Positions 1-19,789 of a stretch of 64,000 nt of DNA are shown here, in pieces. The translations under genes and the position numbers were made by a program. The first letter of the stretch is position 1. Every line of letters begins with the position of its first letter. Location of the stretch: contig OW051496.1 of assembly GCA_932521035.1 (NCBI GenBank), positions 8,680,001-8,744,000 of the forward strand. The letters are read 5' to 3'. Below the pieces are notes generated by a model. The model ran no database searches. It worked only from the letters and a program-made list of their open reading frames with translations, and had not been told where the DNA came from. Source of the stretch: Oscheius dolichura (taxonomy: Eukaryota > Nematoda > Chromadorea > Rhabditida > Rhabditidae).

Positions 1-2
1 CC

Positions 3-459
3 TGTTTCTTCCTTGTTCTTTTCCTCGCTTCGCCTCTTTACGCTGTCAAGTGTTATACCGGCTCGAATACCACGTATAATGCGTATAATGGAGGCCTACA
101 GGTGTCTGACTGTAATGGAGACTATTGCTCAACGTGAGACAAGTAATCTGGGTACAGTATCCCCCGTTATAGCGAGATCCTAACTCTAAATTATGGTAAT
201 AATTCTACCAGATGGAGCTACATGTGTGGGGATCAGCCAGGAAGCAGCGCCCAGATCTGTACTGTAAGTTGTTCTATTACTGATAGAAAAAGGTCCTTTT
301 CAGTCAACTTATAGCAGTCACAACAGTAGTTATCAAGGACTGGGAACTGTGGACAAGATGTGTTGCAAGGGAGACTACTGTAACTCTAGCACCACTATTA
401 GTTCCCTTTTCGTTGTGATTGCCTCATTTGCTGCTCTCTTTTCCAACAGAATGGTGTAA
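3..459 (+). CDS. Ly6/three-finger-like GPI-anchored protein (5' end outside window)
   Basis: Three exons can be read: 3-133, 212-263 and 304-459, joined by GT-AG introns with preserved frame. They give 112 residues. The visible start is the end of a signal peptide (FFLVLFLASPLYA), followed by a short cysteine-rich ectodomain with groups CYTG, DCNGDYC, MCG, QIC and MCCKGDYCNSS. The last group is the CC...DxCN signature of Ly6/uPAR and related nematode ET-type modules. The C-terminus is hydrophobic (SSLFVVIASFAALF) and ends just after it, as in a GPI-attachment signal, so the product probably sits on the outer face of the plasma membrane. AATAAA follows at 461-470. The initiator lies left of the window. 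It faces the TMCC-type gene on the other strand and may lie within one of its introns. The ligand or role cannot be read from sequence. Confidence 0.72.
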
Positions 460-480
460 AAATAAATAAACTGTACTCAC

Positions 481-3400
481 TTAACATAACATTAATGTTA
501 TCCGACGATCCAAATGCCGATCGAACCTGACGGGCTAATTCAATTGGAGCAGCTATCACACTTTCCGTCATGCCCTTCAAATTCGCTCCCGTTCTTCTGA
601 AAAGGGGAATTTAGGTAATAACGAGATAGTTTTCAGGGTAATTGTCTCTTTTTTTTTATTCTGCCATTGGCAGTAGCTAATATCTTTACAGTCATAGCAA
701 GTCACGCCGGTCTCTTTGATTGCGGGCCATGATTGATACCACTCCTTCTCTATCCAAAATATATATTAAACTTTGCACATGTAGGTCACATGGAAAACAT
801 TCCTGTCATTATTGAGATGTAAAAGACCCGGTCGGAAATGGGTTGTTTTTCTTCTCGAAAGGTAAAGAAGAGCGAAAAGACTACTAGCAGCCAAGGATCT
901 TCTTCAACGACCAAAAAAAGGCCAAATAAAAGTGGAACAAACGACGGCACCTCGGCTATCGAGTGATCAAAATGGCCGTATGACCAATGGCTATTTGATT
1001 AAAGGTGGGTGTTAATCGATAAGGACTGTAGTTGGCTTTAGGGCATGGCTCTCCCGCCATCAGGGGGCCTGCGGCGCGCTTATTTGACAATATTTCCTCA
1101 CTTTTCCTGAATTTACAGATTTTTTTTATTATTTCCAAGATACAAATGGATAAAAATAGCTTCAAAAGACTCACTTGATTCCTTGCCCAACTGTTGAGAT
1201 GACATTACTCCTACTTGTATCCAGCCCGGTACCATTTTCTATTTCAGCAAGTTTTTGCTCGTAGGCGGCTAGCTTTTTCTGAAAAAGAAGACATTAATTC
1301 CCATTAATTCATTTGTTGGCTGAATTTTCAGGGCATTTTCCCAGCTTTTTGGGAGCCATTATTCCCATGGGAAAAGCCTCCAAGGGTTTAGAGGGTGCCT
1401 CGACTTTTCTTGTGGATAGGATACCATGGAATTCTCATCATCCCCGTGAACTTACCATTTCACAAAAGATACAAGAGCATCCCCTATTAATAGGAGACGA
1501 CGGCATGATTAGAGAGAGTAGGGACTGGAGACGGCAGTCGCTCCTTGGTGTCTACTGGGTGATAATAAAACGAAGGACGGCCAGTGGACTGTGCTCTCCG
1601 CCCCGTCGAGATAATTTCAGAAAAATGAGGTCTCCCGTACCCCTCGGGGTGAACTGTAATCGTCACAGTCGCTTCCGCTTTGACGCATCACGTGTTTCAT
1701 AACAGCGAGTCCGTGGCGGGGAGAGGGGGCAGCTGATCAAAAACAGAGGAAAAACAACAACCATTCATCTTGGTATGATGATTCAAGGGGAGACCCAAAT
1801 TTCATCGCGATAGGGAAGTCTTCTCCCCATAGACGGTGAGTTCTAAAAACAGGCAGCCAGGAGAGTCAGATAAGGAAGGAGAAATTCACGTGAAGGCTAC
1901 GTTTTATGGGAGCCCGGAAAATTCAGTAAATTCGAAAGGTACAGCCATTAGCAGTATTTGACAGTAGGGTAGGTCTCTAGACAGCCAAAAAAGTGGTTAT
2001 CAAAGGAGACAGCGAGACCCAATAAGATCGTATTTTAGTCAGCTGATATGTTTTGAAGGCCCGGCAATTTAGGACATCGTAAATTTGAGCCAATTGTAGT
2101 TTTTAGCAGTCAAAATAGACGGAGACGACTGGGCAAAGTGCAACGAGGAGAAAATGGAGAAAAGGCGCCGAGGAGTGAGAAAATGACTAATTAGTCAGAT
2201 TTCCCGACGTTTTCGTTACAAATCCTATTAAATGAAATCCCTTACCTGCAAATGATCCGTATCGTGTGAATGCCGCTTATTTTTCTTTTCAAAATGTTGC
2301 CTAATCCTTGCCATTTGCGGATTGTCGGCGCCGCGTTGCTGTTCGGCCTCTTTGCTAAGGGATAAAAATTCTTCTACATCTCCTGAAAATAACAATTTTA
2401 ATATAGAAAATACTGGAGATTCTAACCTTCTCGTTGTAAATTAATAACTTTTAATTTCTCTTTAGCAGCTTCAATCTTTGCCTCGAGCTTATTCCGTTCG
2501 GTTTCTTCTCCACCCGGTGAGGAGCCATCATCCGATGAGCGAATACTACTTCCATCTGTCGTGTGCTGTAACTGAAATGAGATGAGATTACTGTAGGACT
2601 GTATTTGGCGGTATTTGGGCCAATTTGAGCTATCAGAACCGCATGAAATTTTTCAATACAAAGGTGAGAGCGCGAAGCGCGCCTAGGGCGCCCTCTCTTT
2701 GAAAATTTGCTCTAGGACCAACAAATCTTTTCGTTTCAGGACCGCCATTCTGATTTTCAGGTCCCTAACAGTTCAATTAATCAAATAAAATAACCTTTCT
2801 CGTAGCCGTTATGCAATGACAAAAATTACAGCCCATAGAGCTCGAGCCATAAGGTGTTATGGACTCGGCCGGCAGTCAGTCGGGGAACGAAATATAAAAC
2901 CCCCGCGGGTAGAGGAGAACTGTGCCGAAAAAGACGAGAAAGGGACAATTGATTATGAATCAGAATTCGTCTTTACCCGAAAAAGGGAAGAAGACAAGGA
3001 AAGGGGGGCTTTTTGTAATTCACCGCCATCGGCGGCTACTCATTATCATCTTTTCTACCCAGCGAGCATCAAAATTCCAATATAACCATGAAAACTAGCT
3101 TTTCCTACTTTTCTAATGCTTTCTCTTGTTCCCTTTTTCGCTAAACTGGCATTTGTTTTCCTAAATTACTGCCAAAGAGCGCCTTCTTGACTGACAGTCG
3201 GGTCACTCTTATCTTTCGGTGAACAGCTATAAAATTTGTCCCCTCCATATCATCTGGGAGCCTCTGAGGCATGCGGGCCAATATATTTCAGAGAAAAAGC
3301 TACCAGCTGTAAAGGAAAAAAGAAATGCCGGGACAAAGAACACTTGCTCCCTTTTTCCGTACAGGACGCCGAAGCAGAGACGCTTCAATAGTTTTTGAAA

Positions 3401-3770
3401 TGTTTGCGGGGAAAATGTAACGCGTATAATTTCAGTAAGACCGTTCTTTACAAGGTCCTATCTTATTTTAACCTTAATTTTGTTCTAAAAAATCAAAAGA
3501 GTTGGTCGTTTTCCAGAAAATGGTAAAAGGAACGGCGCGCCGGTACTTTTCGATCGTTCCGCGGGCTCTCGGTCCATTTGAAGCGATTTTTGAGAGAATC
3601 TCGTGGTAAACCGGATCCGGAACAGGTTTACCGTGTAATTTATCCCTATTTTAATGAAATTTACAAATAAAATGGGTATAAAATGAACTCACATCCTGTA
3701 TGTACTGCGATTGACTTGTCCTCATCACGTCATGATAGGGAGGAGCGGAGAATTGTCGCCTGTAAAGCAT
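481..3770 (-). CDS. TMCC-family coiled-coil membrane protein (3' end outside window)
   Basis: Exons, in transcript order: 3770-3693 (tentative first exon, ATG at 3770), 2571-2427, 2382-2246, 1278-1175 and 596-481. Frame is kept through all joins, giving 193 residues, and a GTGAGT donor at 480 shows that the gene continues past the left edge. The core EAEQQRGADNPQMARIRQ, then HFEKKNKRHS, then a Lys/Glu coiled coil (KKLAAYEQKLAEIENG), then APIELARQVRSAFGSSDN matches the order of conserved blocks in TMCC1/2/3, ER proteins with two C-terminal membrane spans implicated in ER-endosome contact and ER organisation. The membrane spans must lie in the exons beyond position 1. The first exon is less certain than the rest because its short N-terminus (MLYRRQFSAPPYHD) is not a conserved block. 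Confidence 0.8.
838..966 (+). CDS. possible 42-aa N-myristoylated micropeptide
   Basis: A single-exon ATG-to-TGA frame of 42 codons begins MGCFSSRKVKK and ends DGTSAIE. MGCxxS followed by basic residues is the pattern of N-myristoylation plus palmitoylation, as in Src-family and many small membrane-tethered proteins, and the rest is Ser/Thr/Lys-rich and probably disordered. It lies on the opposite strand inside an intron (597-1174) of the TMCC-type gene. No poly-A signal follows closely, and a frame this short can arise by chance, so it is only a candidate. Confidence 0.25.
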   Translation: MGCFSSRKVKKSEKTTSSQGSSSTTKKRPNKSGTNDGTSAIE

Positions 3771-5822
3771 AGTTCCTGTCGATATAGGAATATTATAGTT
3801 GTGTCGCCTTCTCTTCACAACACGCCCAGTGTCTGTGTGTGTTGTCAAAAGAGAGAGGGAGACCGGCAAGAAGACGATAAGAAGAGACAGAGGGTGACTG
3901 GGGGTGGAGTAGACAAGGGCGAACGAACTCTGTTCCCCAACTGACCCGCTCTTTTTGTGAAGAATCTTATGAAAAAGACGGTGAAGACGACCAATAATAG
4001 AAATACGTCGCTTTCCGGAAAAGCAGCAGGTAAAAATGAATTGAAAAGCGATGGACTATTTTTTGACCGGAGGACGAGTATTGACTGGTAGGGGCCAATT
4101 TATACCGGCCGGCCGGCAGCCAGCCGCTGACCACAACAGAAGGCCCCCCTTCCTCCGTCGGCTCCCATAATTGGACTAATTTTAGGCGACACTAATTAAC
4201 GAGATTTCGGAGAGGAAGCGAGAGCAGTTAATCGACGCCCTAAAAGTTACGAAACAGCAAAAGTTGGGGGTGTCAAGAAAAGCGATAAAGCTGGGGAAAA
4301 GACGCGTCGAAACTCTCACGTCGCGTATATTCATCTCTTTTTCTCGTTCGGGGCGTACAGTCTTCCCCGAGTGTAATAGTGATTCCTCCCTGGGAACGGA
4401 GACATTTCCTCTCCCTGTTGTAATGCTTTTTAACCTCCTCATAGAGCTTAAAAATAGAAAATAAGGCCAAAAACTGCCTACTCTTTCGAACTTTTGAGTT
4501 GTTGTCGACCCTGGTCTGTTTCCCCGTTCTTTGGCTATCTTTACAATGTGACAAGGGAGGGAACTTGACCCGGCTAACTTTAGTGAACTTTGGTGGACAG
4601 CGGAAGGGATAAAGTCAAAAATAACGATTAGGAAAGCGTCTTCCCGGAGTAAAATTGGGAAATCAACAGCTGTGCCCACCAGACTGTCCTCCCCCGCGGC
4701 TCCTCTAGCCTGCCCTTTGGGTTATTCTGTCTGGTAAACGGTTGCAGGGGCAAGTCTTGAGGGTAATTTCGGTTAAACATGAGTTCTTCAGAAGAATTTT
4801 ACTGCTCAAAACTTCCTAATACAGCGCATAGAAAAGATTTTTGGAGCTGGAAAGCTTATCGAAAAGGCTGAGGACAGCAACCAATGGTTACCCTAGGTCA
4901 CCAGGAAATGAATAAAGCAGCTTCTTTTCTCCCGGGAGTCATGGATAACGTTTAGGATTCTGATGCCTAGAAAAGCCTTTCCAACTTCCTGTAGGTATCA
5001 TGCCAAGTTCTCCTAGGTACCTCCCAGGATTCCTTTATCCCATTCCCACAAGAAGCCTTTTTATTTCAAAAATGGAAGGATTCCTGGGCATCTTTCCCCA
5101 AAATTCGTAATGTATGGATTTCCCTACCCCCAAAATCCAGGTCTGTTTTTAGCCAGTCCCTTAACCTCGCGTGGGCAGATAGCCACCTATCTGCATTAGC
5201 ATTGAAGGGCATTGAGTTAGGAACAGTTGAAGGGTGTTCCGTTAGTTCCAAACTAGAGTAAATACAAGACTTTTTACTTTCAATTCCCACCTTATACCGT
5301 ATTTTTTCTAGACGAAAAGAGTTCAAAAACTTACAAATGGACGTGTTTTGGAGGAAGAATGAAGGTAACCAGGGTTGACTGCTGGAGAATAGGGAAGAGG
5401 GAAATAAAAATGAGGTGAGGTGCGTTGAATGGACACGGTTTCTCTCTCTAAACATGGATAAAATCAATAGAGAAACATAGTGGAACCATGGGAAAAAGAA
5501 AAAAGAGAAACAGGAACACATACGGTATAGGAATGGACAGCGGATTGAAAACCGCCTATTGAGCAAAACAAAAAAAGGAGATATTATTTTATATAGTCTC
5601 TTTAAATGGATCCAATACGAAATAAATAATATATAATACAGTATACGGTGAGATAATAATGGGGAAAAGTTTTCTTGAAAAGTTCTGGGCGGACTAGGAA
5701 GTTCAGGCGGGGAGGGAGGGGGCATTATATATAGAAGAGCACCATATATTATATTTTCCCGTAGATTAAAAGAAAAAGAAAAAGGCAAATAACTAATAAT
5801 ACAAAAAAGAAGAAGAGTAGTT
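3771..5822. other. intergenic stretch, no supported gene
   Basis: This 2 kb lies between the tentative start of the TMCC-type gene and the 3' end of the GPR107-type gene. Long frames exist on the minus strand (4182-4679 and 5066-5788), but their translations are low-complexity, have no splice logic and match no family. The part around 4120-4150 is GC-rich. I see no RNA gene or repeat that I can support. Confidence 0.5.
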
Positions 5823-14194
<8,372 letters not shown>

Positions 14195-14709
14195 TGTGGC
14201 GGGCGGAGGGGGAGATCTGTAACTAGAGGCAGTTGACCAGAACTTGATGGGTTTCGAACGGAAAAAGAGGACAGAACAAGAAAATGGGAAAGCGAATATT
14301 CGAGAAAAGATGGGAGAAAAAGTGGAGAGATGCTTTCATGCGCCCTCCGCTATAGCATATCGAAGGTCACGGAATTGATTAAAGGCTTTTAATCAGTAAA
14401 CAGGAATCATCTGATCTCCTCCCTCTACCTCTTCTCTTTCTCTCTTTAAAAAGTTGTAAATAGTACTTGAAATTGATTGGGAAAAAGATAAAAAGAAGTA
14501 GAACAATGGCCGCATTGAAAAACACTCCCTGGCTGGCGTTGACCGCTGTTTACGGCCCAGCTGGGTAAGGGCTAAACGTCAGGCGCCCGTTCCGATCTTG
14601 GACTCTTTTTCTTTAGAAATAAAAGATTCATTTCACCGTGAAGAACAATAAAACCGGGGAGAGTTATGACACAAATAATAGGAGAAAGAGAAGAGGTAGA
14701 GGGAGGAGA

Positions 14710-16855
14710 TCAGATGATTCCAGGAGCCTGCATCATTTGGGCTTGACCCATCGGCGGGAAGACGAAGTTATTGGGCACCGGGGAGCTATCCATCATGGAG
14801 ATCAGGTCTGAAATTAGTCGAGGGATTATTTCGATTTGAACCATGGGAATTTGTTGTGGGAAAAGGCTGGTTGATCTGATTTTCTAGAGGAAAGGCTCCA
14901 GGCAGTCTTGAGGCTTGAACCTCCGGCTTCTCAGGGCCTCTCGTCACGTTTGGGACTCAGAAATATGAAACCGGGACAGTAAAAAACCTCATGGTCAATT
15001 TTTTTCCTGGATTACTGTGGAATTATCTGGGTCCAGGAGACTAAGAGGAGAGGATCAACCTGAGGAGAACTAACGCGCCGTAAAAACCCTCCTGCCTTTG
15101 GTTAAGCAAAGAATCCCCGCTAAATTTCCCACCAGCTAGGAGGAGCCGCTTCTCTTCTTGAAGCATTCGAGTGTAGATCAAGCCTTACGCGGTGGTGCTC
15201 CTACTGAACCAAGAGGTTTCCGCGAACAGAAAAAACAGAGGCGCGCGGTCACCCTTTGACATCCTTATCCCTCTATCGGCTGTTCTCCTTTGATTTAAAC
15301 ATAGTTTGAGGGCAATTTAACCCTCGAATTTGGTGGTCAAACCAGGCGCCTACTAAGTAAAAAAGAGCTACACCTACCGTCCAAAGTGGCATCCACCCCG
15401 TCGGTATTAATATGCCAAAAATCGTCCTTATTTTCGGACCAGGGTAGGTCCCTCAGATAAAGGCCCCAGTCAACCATGCCGTCGAAGAGTTTTCCCTTAT
15501 CCTTCGAGAGAGGAGGAAGAGGGGCGTAGGACTGTGGCTGCTGCTGCTGTTGCCCGCGGTTTCCGTAGAATTGCTGCTGCTGTTGTTGCCGATAAGCGGC
15601 CGGATGAGACAACATACTTGCTACTGAATGGATTAGATCATGTCACTTTCGGAGTAAATCTATCTACTTGATCCTTTTCCGTCCGAGAGACCCGGCTGTC
15701 CATAGGTATGGGGAATCATCTCCGGATTACGCTGGATATTTCTCATTATCATTGGCAGTTGCTGGGGAGTGAATGGTTGCTGTTGTTGGTCCATAGGAGA
15801 GGCTGAAACGGGGACTTATTGGAGGGACAACCGCGCGTATTCTGTTTGGTTTTACGGAGGCTGCTGTAATCTTTCTGTAATCCAGAAATGAAGAAAATCG
15901 GCTGAACGACCGGGTTTCAGGAAGACAAATGAATAATTGCGCTTTACGGCGAATTTCAGGGTCTAGAAGAATAACCTACCGTTCGTCCGGCTCACAGCGA
16001 CATTTTGCGGAGAGTACATCTGCATATAAGAGGGAGACTGTCCCAGATGAGACGGTAATGTCCGAGTTATAGGATGGGAAACGAATTGTGGGCAGGGCTG
16101 TTGAGCCGACGCTCCCATCTGACCCGATGTTTGCTTGTAGAACGAAGGAAATTGATCATCTATAAACGGGGAACAATCGTAATTGAGCCGAGTGGATTGA
16201 GAAACATTTGGAATGTAACCCGAGGTACTGTACCATGTGGAGGCTGCTGATGAGAGGCGCCGTTATCCGGAAGACGGGAATCAGCCGTTTGGAAGGGTTT
16301 CTGCTCCACGGAAGGTGGCCGCTTGACCATTTCCGGGAACTGAGGGGAGACGGTATTTGGAGGCGAGGGAGACATCATCATCTGCTGTTGGGGCCTTCTC
16401 TCTAAAACGGGAAATCCTCCAAGAAGAGACTTGGGTCCAAACTAACCGGGAAGGGCAGCCTGCTGGATCATATTCTGCTGTCGTTGTGCCGCTGTTCTAT
16501 TCACCTTTTGGGCACGGTAATGATAGAATTCTGAAAGAGAAGAGGGATTGTTGGCGGGTAAATGAAAATGGAAAAAGGACAGCACTAGCCAACCAAAGAA
16601 TAATGGTCACATGCGATGAGTGCTATCTTATTGGTCTCGATGCGATTGCACGCGAGGTCAACTCTTTCTTTTATTTGAAAATTCCCATTGAGACCCAAGA
16701 GCTCCAAAGGAGTGGAATAGTGTCGGGCAGTCCCTGCCCCGCCGGCTGGTTTACTTACCAAGTGTTGCCCTTACATGAAGTATCATCAGTTTCTGGACAT
16801 CAACATACAATTTCTTCAAATAAGCCTCCTCTGGTGTATATTGCCCGTTAGCCAT
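14710..16855 (-). CDS. glutamine-rich probable nuclear cofactor, complete, unrecognised
   Basis: Seven exons: 16855-16759, 16530-16447, 16401-16234, 16159-15980, 15802-15668, 15623-15378 and 14807-14710, 1008 nt, 335 aa, frame intact. Every internal junction has the same phase (1). Residues 8-60 are predicted helical and basic (EEAYLKKLYVDVQKL, then AQKVNRTAAQRQQNMIQQA). About 61-300 is disordered and rich in Pro, Ser, Met and Gln, with runs RQQQQQQFY and RGQQQQQPQSY near 230-250. The end carries an aromatic/acidic segment (LPWSENKDDFWHIN) and DDLISMMDSS. This layout of a short structured N-terminus, Q-rich middle and acidic-hydrophobic tail is typical of transcription co-activators such as Mastermind/LAG-3 or BAF and Mediator subunits. 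I cannot assign a family from motif alone. No membrane segments or signal peptide. Confidence 0.8.
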
Positions 16856-17178
16856 CTTTCTAAAATTGAGATAGAAAACGGCAAAATAATAAGAAAGAGA
16901 GAAGAGCACGCGAAACGAGCCGCCAAAGCGAAACTATTCAAACAATGGCTTTGCTGTTGCCAGATTACTGTCGCTTTTGAGGAAGGGCCCCTTCTTTGAG
17001 GAGGATGGAGTCAATGGTATTATTACCAGGGACAAAGACCTATCACGGCAGGGTCAACGGATCAATTAGGAGGTATGCTCCTGGGAAACGGGGATGACAT
17101 CACTACAAGGACCATAAAAAGACGGGTACAACGAAAAGTTTATTTGTGGTTTGTTGTGGGAACAGTTTTTGATTTGGC

Positions 17179-17760
17179 TCAGCGCCGGCCGCCGCCGTTC
17201 TTCTTGAGCTCGTCGAGGCGCGCCCTGCGGACGGCCAGCTCGTCGACGGTCTTCTCCAGGCGCAGCTCCCTCTCGACGGCCTCGTCATCCAGTCGCCCGT
17301 CGCGCCTGACCGCCTCGGCCCCGACCAGCTGGACCGTCATCTTGCCCTTCTTCGTGTTGCCGGACAGACGGAAGACCTGCCCCCCGGGCCGCTTGAAGTA
17401 CTCGTCCATGAGGCGGAAGGCCGTCCTCTTGTACTCCTGGCTGCGGTACTCCCTCTTCAGCTGCCCGGTCCGCTCCTTCTTCGCCCCTGCCGCCTGGGCC
17501 GCCGCCACCTGTTCCAGTCCCACCACGTCCAGCACAAACGGCTTCCACGGCTCCTCGGCCACCAGCCGGACGCCCTCCTCCAGCGCCTTCTTCTTGTAAT
17601 ATTTCTTCTCCTCCTTCTGCCGAACACACGTCCTCCCGTGGGTGTTGGCCACCCTCAGCGGCCCGTACGAGGCAGTTCCGGAGGTGTTGCTGCAGATCGA
17701 GAGGCTGCCCTCGGAGAAGTCGCGCACCACGTCGTGGTCGGGTTGAAGTTGGACAGGCAT
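17179..17760 (-). CDS. intronless GC-rich 193-aa protein, copy A of an inverted pair
   Basis: A single-exon frame starts MPVQLQPDHDVV and ends KKNGGGRR. GC content is far above the surroundings and codon third positions are nearly all G or C. The middle and C-terminal parts are charged and probably helical (RQKEEKKYYKKKALEEG; EELRLEKTVDEL-like repeats of Glu/Arg/Leu); no signal peptide, membrane span or familiar motif is present. Copy B at 26197-26778 encodes the same protein with only two base changes, both synonymous (an Ala and a Leu codon near the 3' end). About 100 bp upstream of the ATG is recognisably related between copies, but the sequence after the stop diverges within about 12 bp. 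AATAAA lies downstream near 17138. Function is unknown. Lack of introns could mean retroposition or a foreign source. Confidence 0.75.
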   Translation of the reverse strand: MPVQLQPDHDVVRDFSEGSLSICSNTSGTASYGPLRVANTHGRTCVRQKEEKKYYKKKALEEGVRLVAEEPWKPFVLDVVGLEQVAAAQAAGAKKERTGQLKREYRSQEYKRTAFRLMDEYFKRPGGQVFRLSGNTKKGKMTVQLVGAEAVRRDGRLDDEAVERELRLEKTVDELAVRRARLDELKKNGGGRR

Positions 17761-17860
17761 CAGCCACCGTCAGCTACTGACCAGATATGAAATGAAGCCG
17801 CTTTTTAACTTTCTAGTCTTTTTGTTTACCGGAAAATATCCGGTCGAGAGCAGCTTCGAA

Positions 17861-18636
17861 TTACGGTAGACAGCCCGCGCTTTCAAATCTCAACTGTCCT
17901 CTTCAATTCCTCACAATCTCTTTGTTTCAGCGTTGCCCTACCTGATTTTCCTTTAATTTCGTAAAATAGATGGATCTGTTGGATTCTACACTCAAAATTG
18001 GCCAGTAGCCGCTTGTTTTGAGCCACCAAAGCCAAACTATTCTTTGCGCTTCTTAGCCAAATATCTTTTTACCCTATGGTTGCTTCTGAATTGTTTTTTA
18101 CCATAATGCCCGCTTGCCGCTCTTTCGTTCGAAGACAATTTCCTAGAAATTACACGACCTCCGGTTACCAACTGCAGAGTTTTAAGTGTTTTCAACAGAA
18201 GGACTACAGTAACCCATTGTTGATACAGCGTGTCCGTGGCGCGACTTTACCAGCGGACGACAAATCGAGTTGTACTCTTCTCAAAATAGCATTTCCCAGA
18301 AATTTCATTGTTTTTTTTTAAAGAGAATAACGTTTTTTTGCAAAGAAATCTAAAAGCGCAGTCTCACCGAGGCAACGCTTTGCTTTGTTATTTTCGCTGA
18401 AAGTGGGAAAAGCAGCCCCCCGTCCGCGTCAGTGAGGCGCATTCACAGCTAGTTTAAACTGTTTGGCCTGCCTGATTTCCTAATTATATCTAACAGTATA
18501 TGCCTCCCCGGAAAGAAGTGCTCGAACATCTACAGGACTTGAATCCAACCTTTCTGAGAGAGAAGGATTATTCGGTTCCGTTTATCAGGCTTATTTTATA
18601 AAACCGTGAATAAACAGTAATTTTTTCTAGTGTTAA
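17861..18636. other. intergenic stretch, no supported gene
   Basis: AT-rich sequence between copy A and the small secreted-protein gene. A frame at 18076-18321 on the plus strand has no family match and no splice context. Nothing else can be supported. Confidence 0.5.
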
Positions 18637-19011
18637 TCACGCATAACATCGAATTGCCTCAATCGGCTGTTCTCCTATTCTAAAATACCCCTTGTCACAT
18701 GAAACAGGCCTAATATCAGTTGTCAGTGAGCAAATTCCTGAAATCTTGATATCATACAGAGGACAGCCAGAGACGAAGAGCTTGCAGTCGTTGCCATTCA
18801 CCACAGCTTGTATCGTAATCAACGGGGCCAGTTCATTTTGAACTGAGCAGATCGGATCATTGGTGGTCATCTGAACGGGAAGAGTACAACTGGCACAGGG
18901 GTCGATGGAAACTGGAAATAAATATAGCTGGTAATGGGAGGACAACTCACACTGGGCGGAGATTACTTCGATTCCAAATAGGGAGAGAAAAAAGAGAGCA
19001 GAAGATTTCAT
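18637..19011 (-). CDS. small secreted cysteine-rich protein, unrecognised
   Basis: Two exons, 19011-18951 and 18911-18637, joined by a 39-bp intron, give 111 aa. Residues 1-19 form a signal peptide (MKSSALFFLSLFGIEVISA) with the mature protein starting near QFSIDPCASC. The mature part of about 90 residues holds eight cysteines, beginning CASC and ending IRCYA, with no membrane anchor. It is therefore probably exported, with disulphides holding it together. Nematode genomes carry many such lineage-specific secreted proteins. I see no motif that names this one. A longer frame reads through into upstream sequence, but the signal peptide marks the ATG at 19011 as the true start. Confidence 0.75.
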   Translation of the reverse strand: MKSSALFFLSLFGIEVISAQCELSSHYQLYLFPVSIDPCASCTLPVQMTTNDPICSVQNELAPLITIQAVVNGNDCKLFVSGCPLYDIKISGICSLTTDIRPVSCDKGYFRIGEQPIEAIRCYA

Positions 19012-19789
19012 CTGAAAAATAGGAAATGGATGGAAGGGAACAGGGAATAAGGAGAAGGTTCTGTGGACGAAGAGGTTCAGAGCCCAAAGACCAAAAACAC
19101 TAAAGAAATTCTCCTGTGCCCTCCCTGAAGAGTGAAAAATCAGCCATAATCCTCCCCCGCTGGATACACAAAAGCAGCTGGCAGACAATAAAGATCGTCG
19201 CCATTCTCGGCAATCGTCAGCCAAACAAAATAGTCCGTTAGAGGCCGAAACCATTATCAATTTTTCAGAAGGTCTTCTCTTCACCTCGTCCATTTGGGGA
19301 CGTGACTGAATGCACGCGTGCATTCGTCAACATACTTCCTTCTTTTGCATTACCACAGGCGTTTGCTCATTCCTTATCAACTACAGACCTGTAGCTACCC
19401 CCAAATGACCTCGGAAATCAGGTTTTCATAAAAAGAGCAGAGTTAGCTTAATTTGCCAAGGTCTAACTTCAGGGTGGATGAGTAAAGACCAGTATGCTTA
19501 GCATTGAGAAGTTTGAACTATTTTATTTTTATAGTTTCACTAAAATGTGTTACGAGATTTGATACTGTCATTGTTTGATGTTATATCGCGGCTTTGTAGC
19601 ACTAGACGCGTGACTCCAGGTACTTTAGCACGTCTTTTTGTATCCATTGGGCAGTGCTGATTCCCTTTCCTTAATCGAACCGAATAACATCTTCAAATAA
19701 CTAAAATTAGATTAGATTTATGACTACACGTAGCAAGGAAAAGGCCTTTATAAGGCAAGGCAAGAATGAAGGGTAACCGGCGGATTGTA
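19012..19789. other. intergenic stretch, no supported gene
   Basis: Lies between the starts/ends of two minus-strand genes. It presumably contains the promoter of the secreted-protein gene. I see no conserved frame, RNA gene or repeat. Confidence 0.5.

Noticed and set aside
956-1174. alternative TMCC exon (KSEEILSNKRAAG)
   Set aside because: It can be spliced in frame but leads to an early stop and an unrelated tail; the exon at 596-481 restores the conserved TMCC block.
4182-4679. 165-codon minus-strand frame
   Set aside because: No partner exons, mixed composition and no motif; chance frame.
5066-5788. 240-codon minus-strand frame
   Set aside because: Low-complexity Phe/Ser/Pro translation from a purine-rich strand, no splice sites in frame, no family resemblance.
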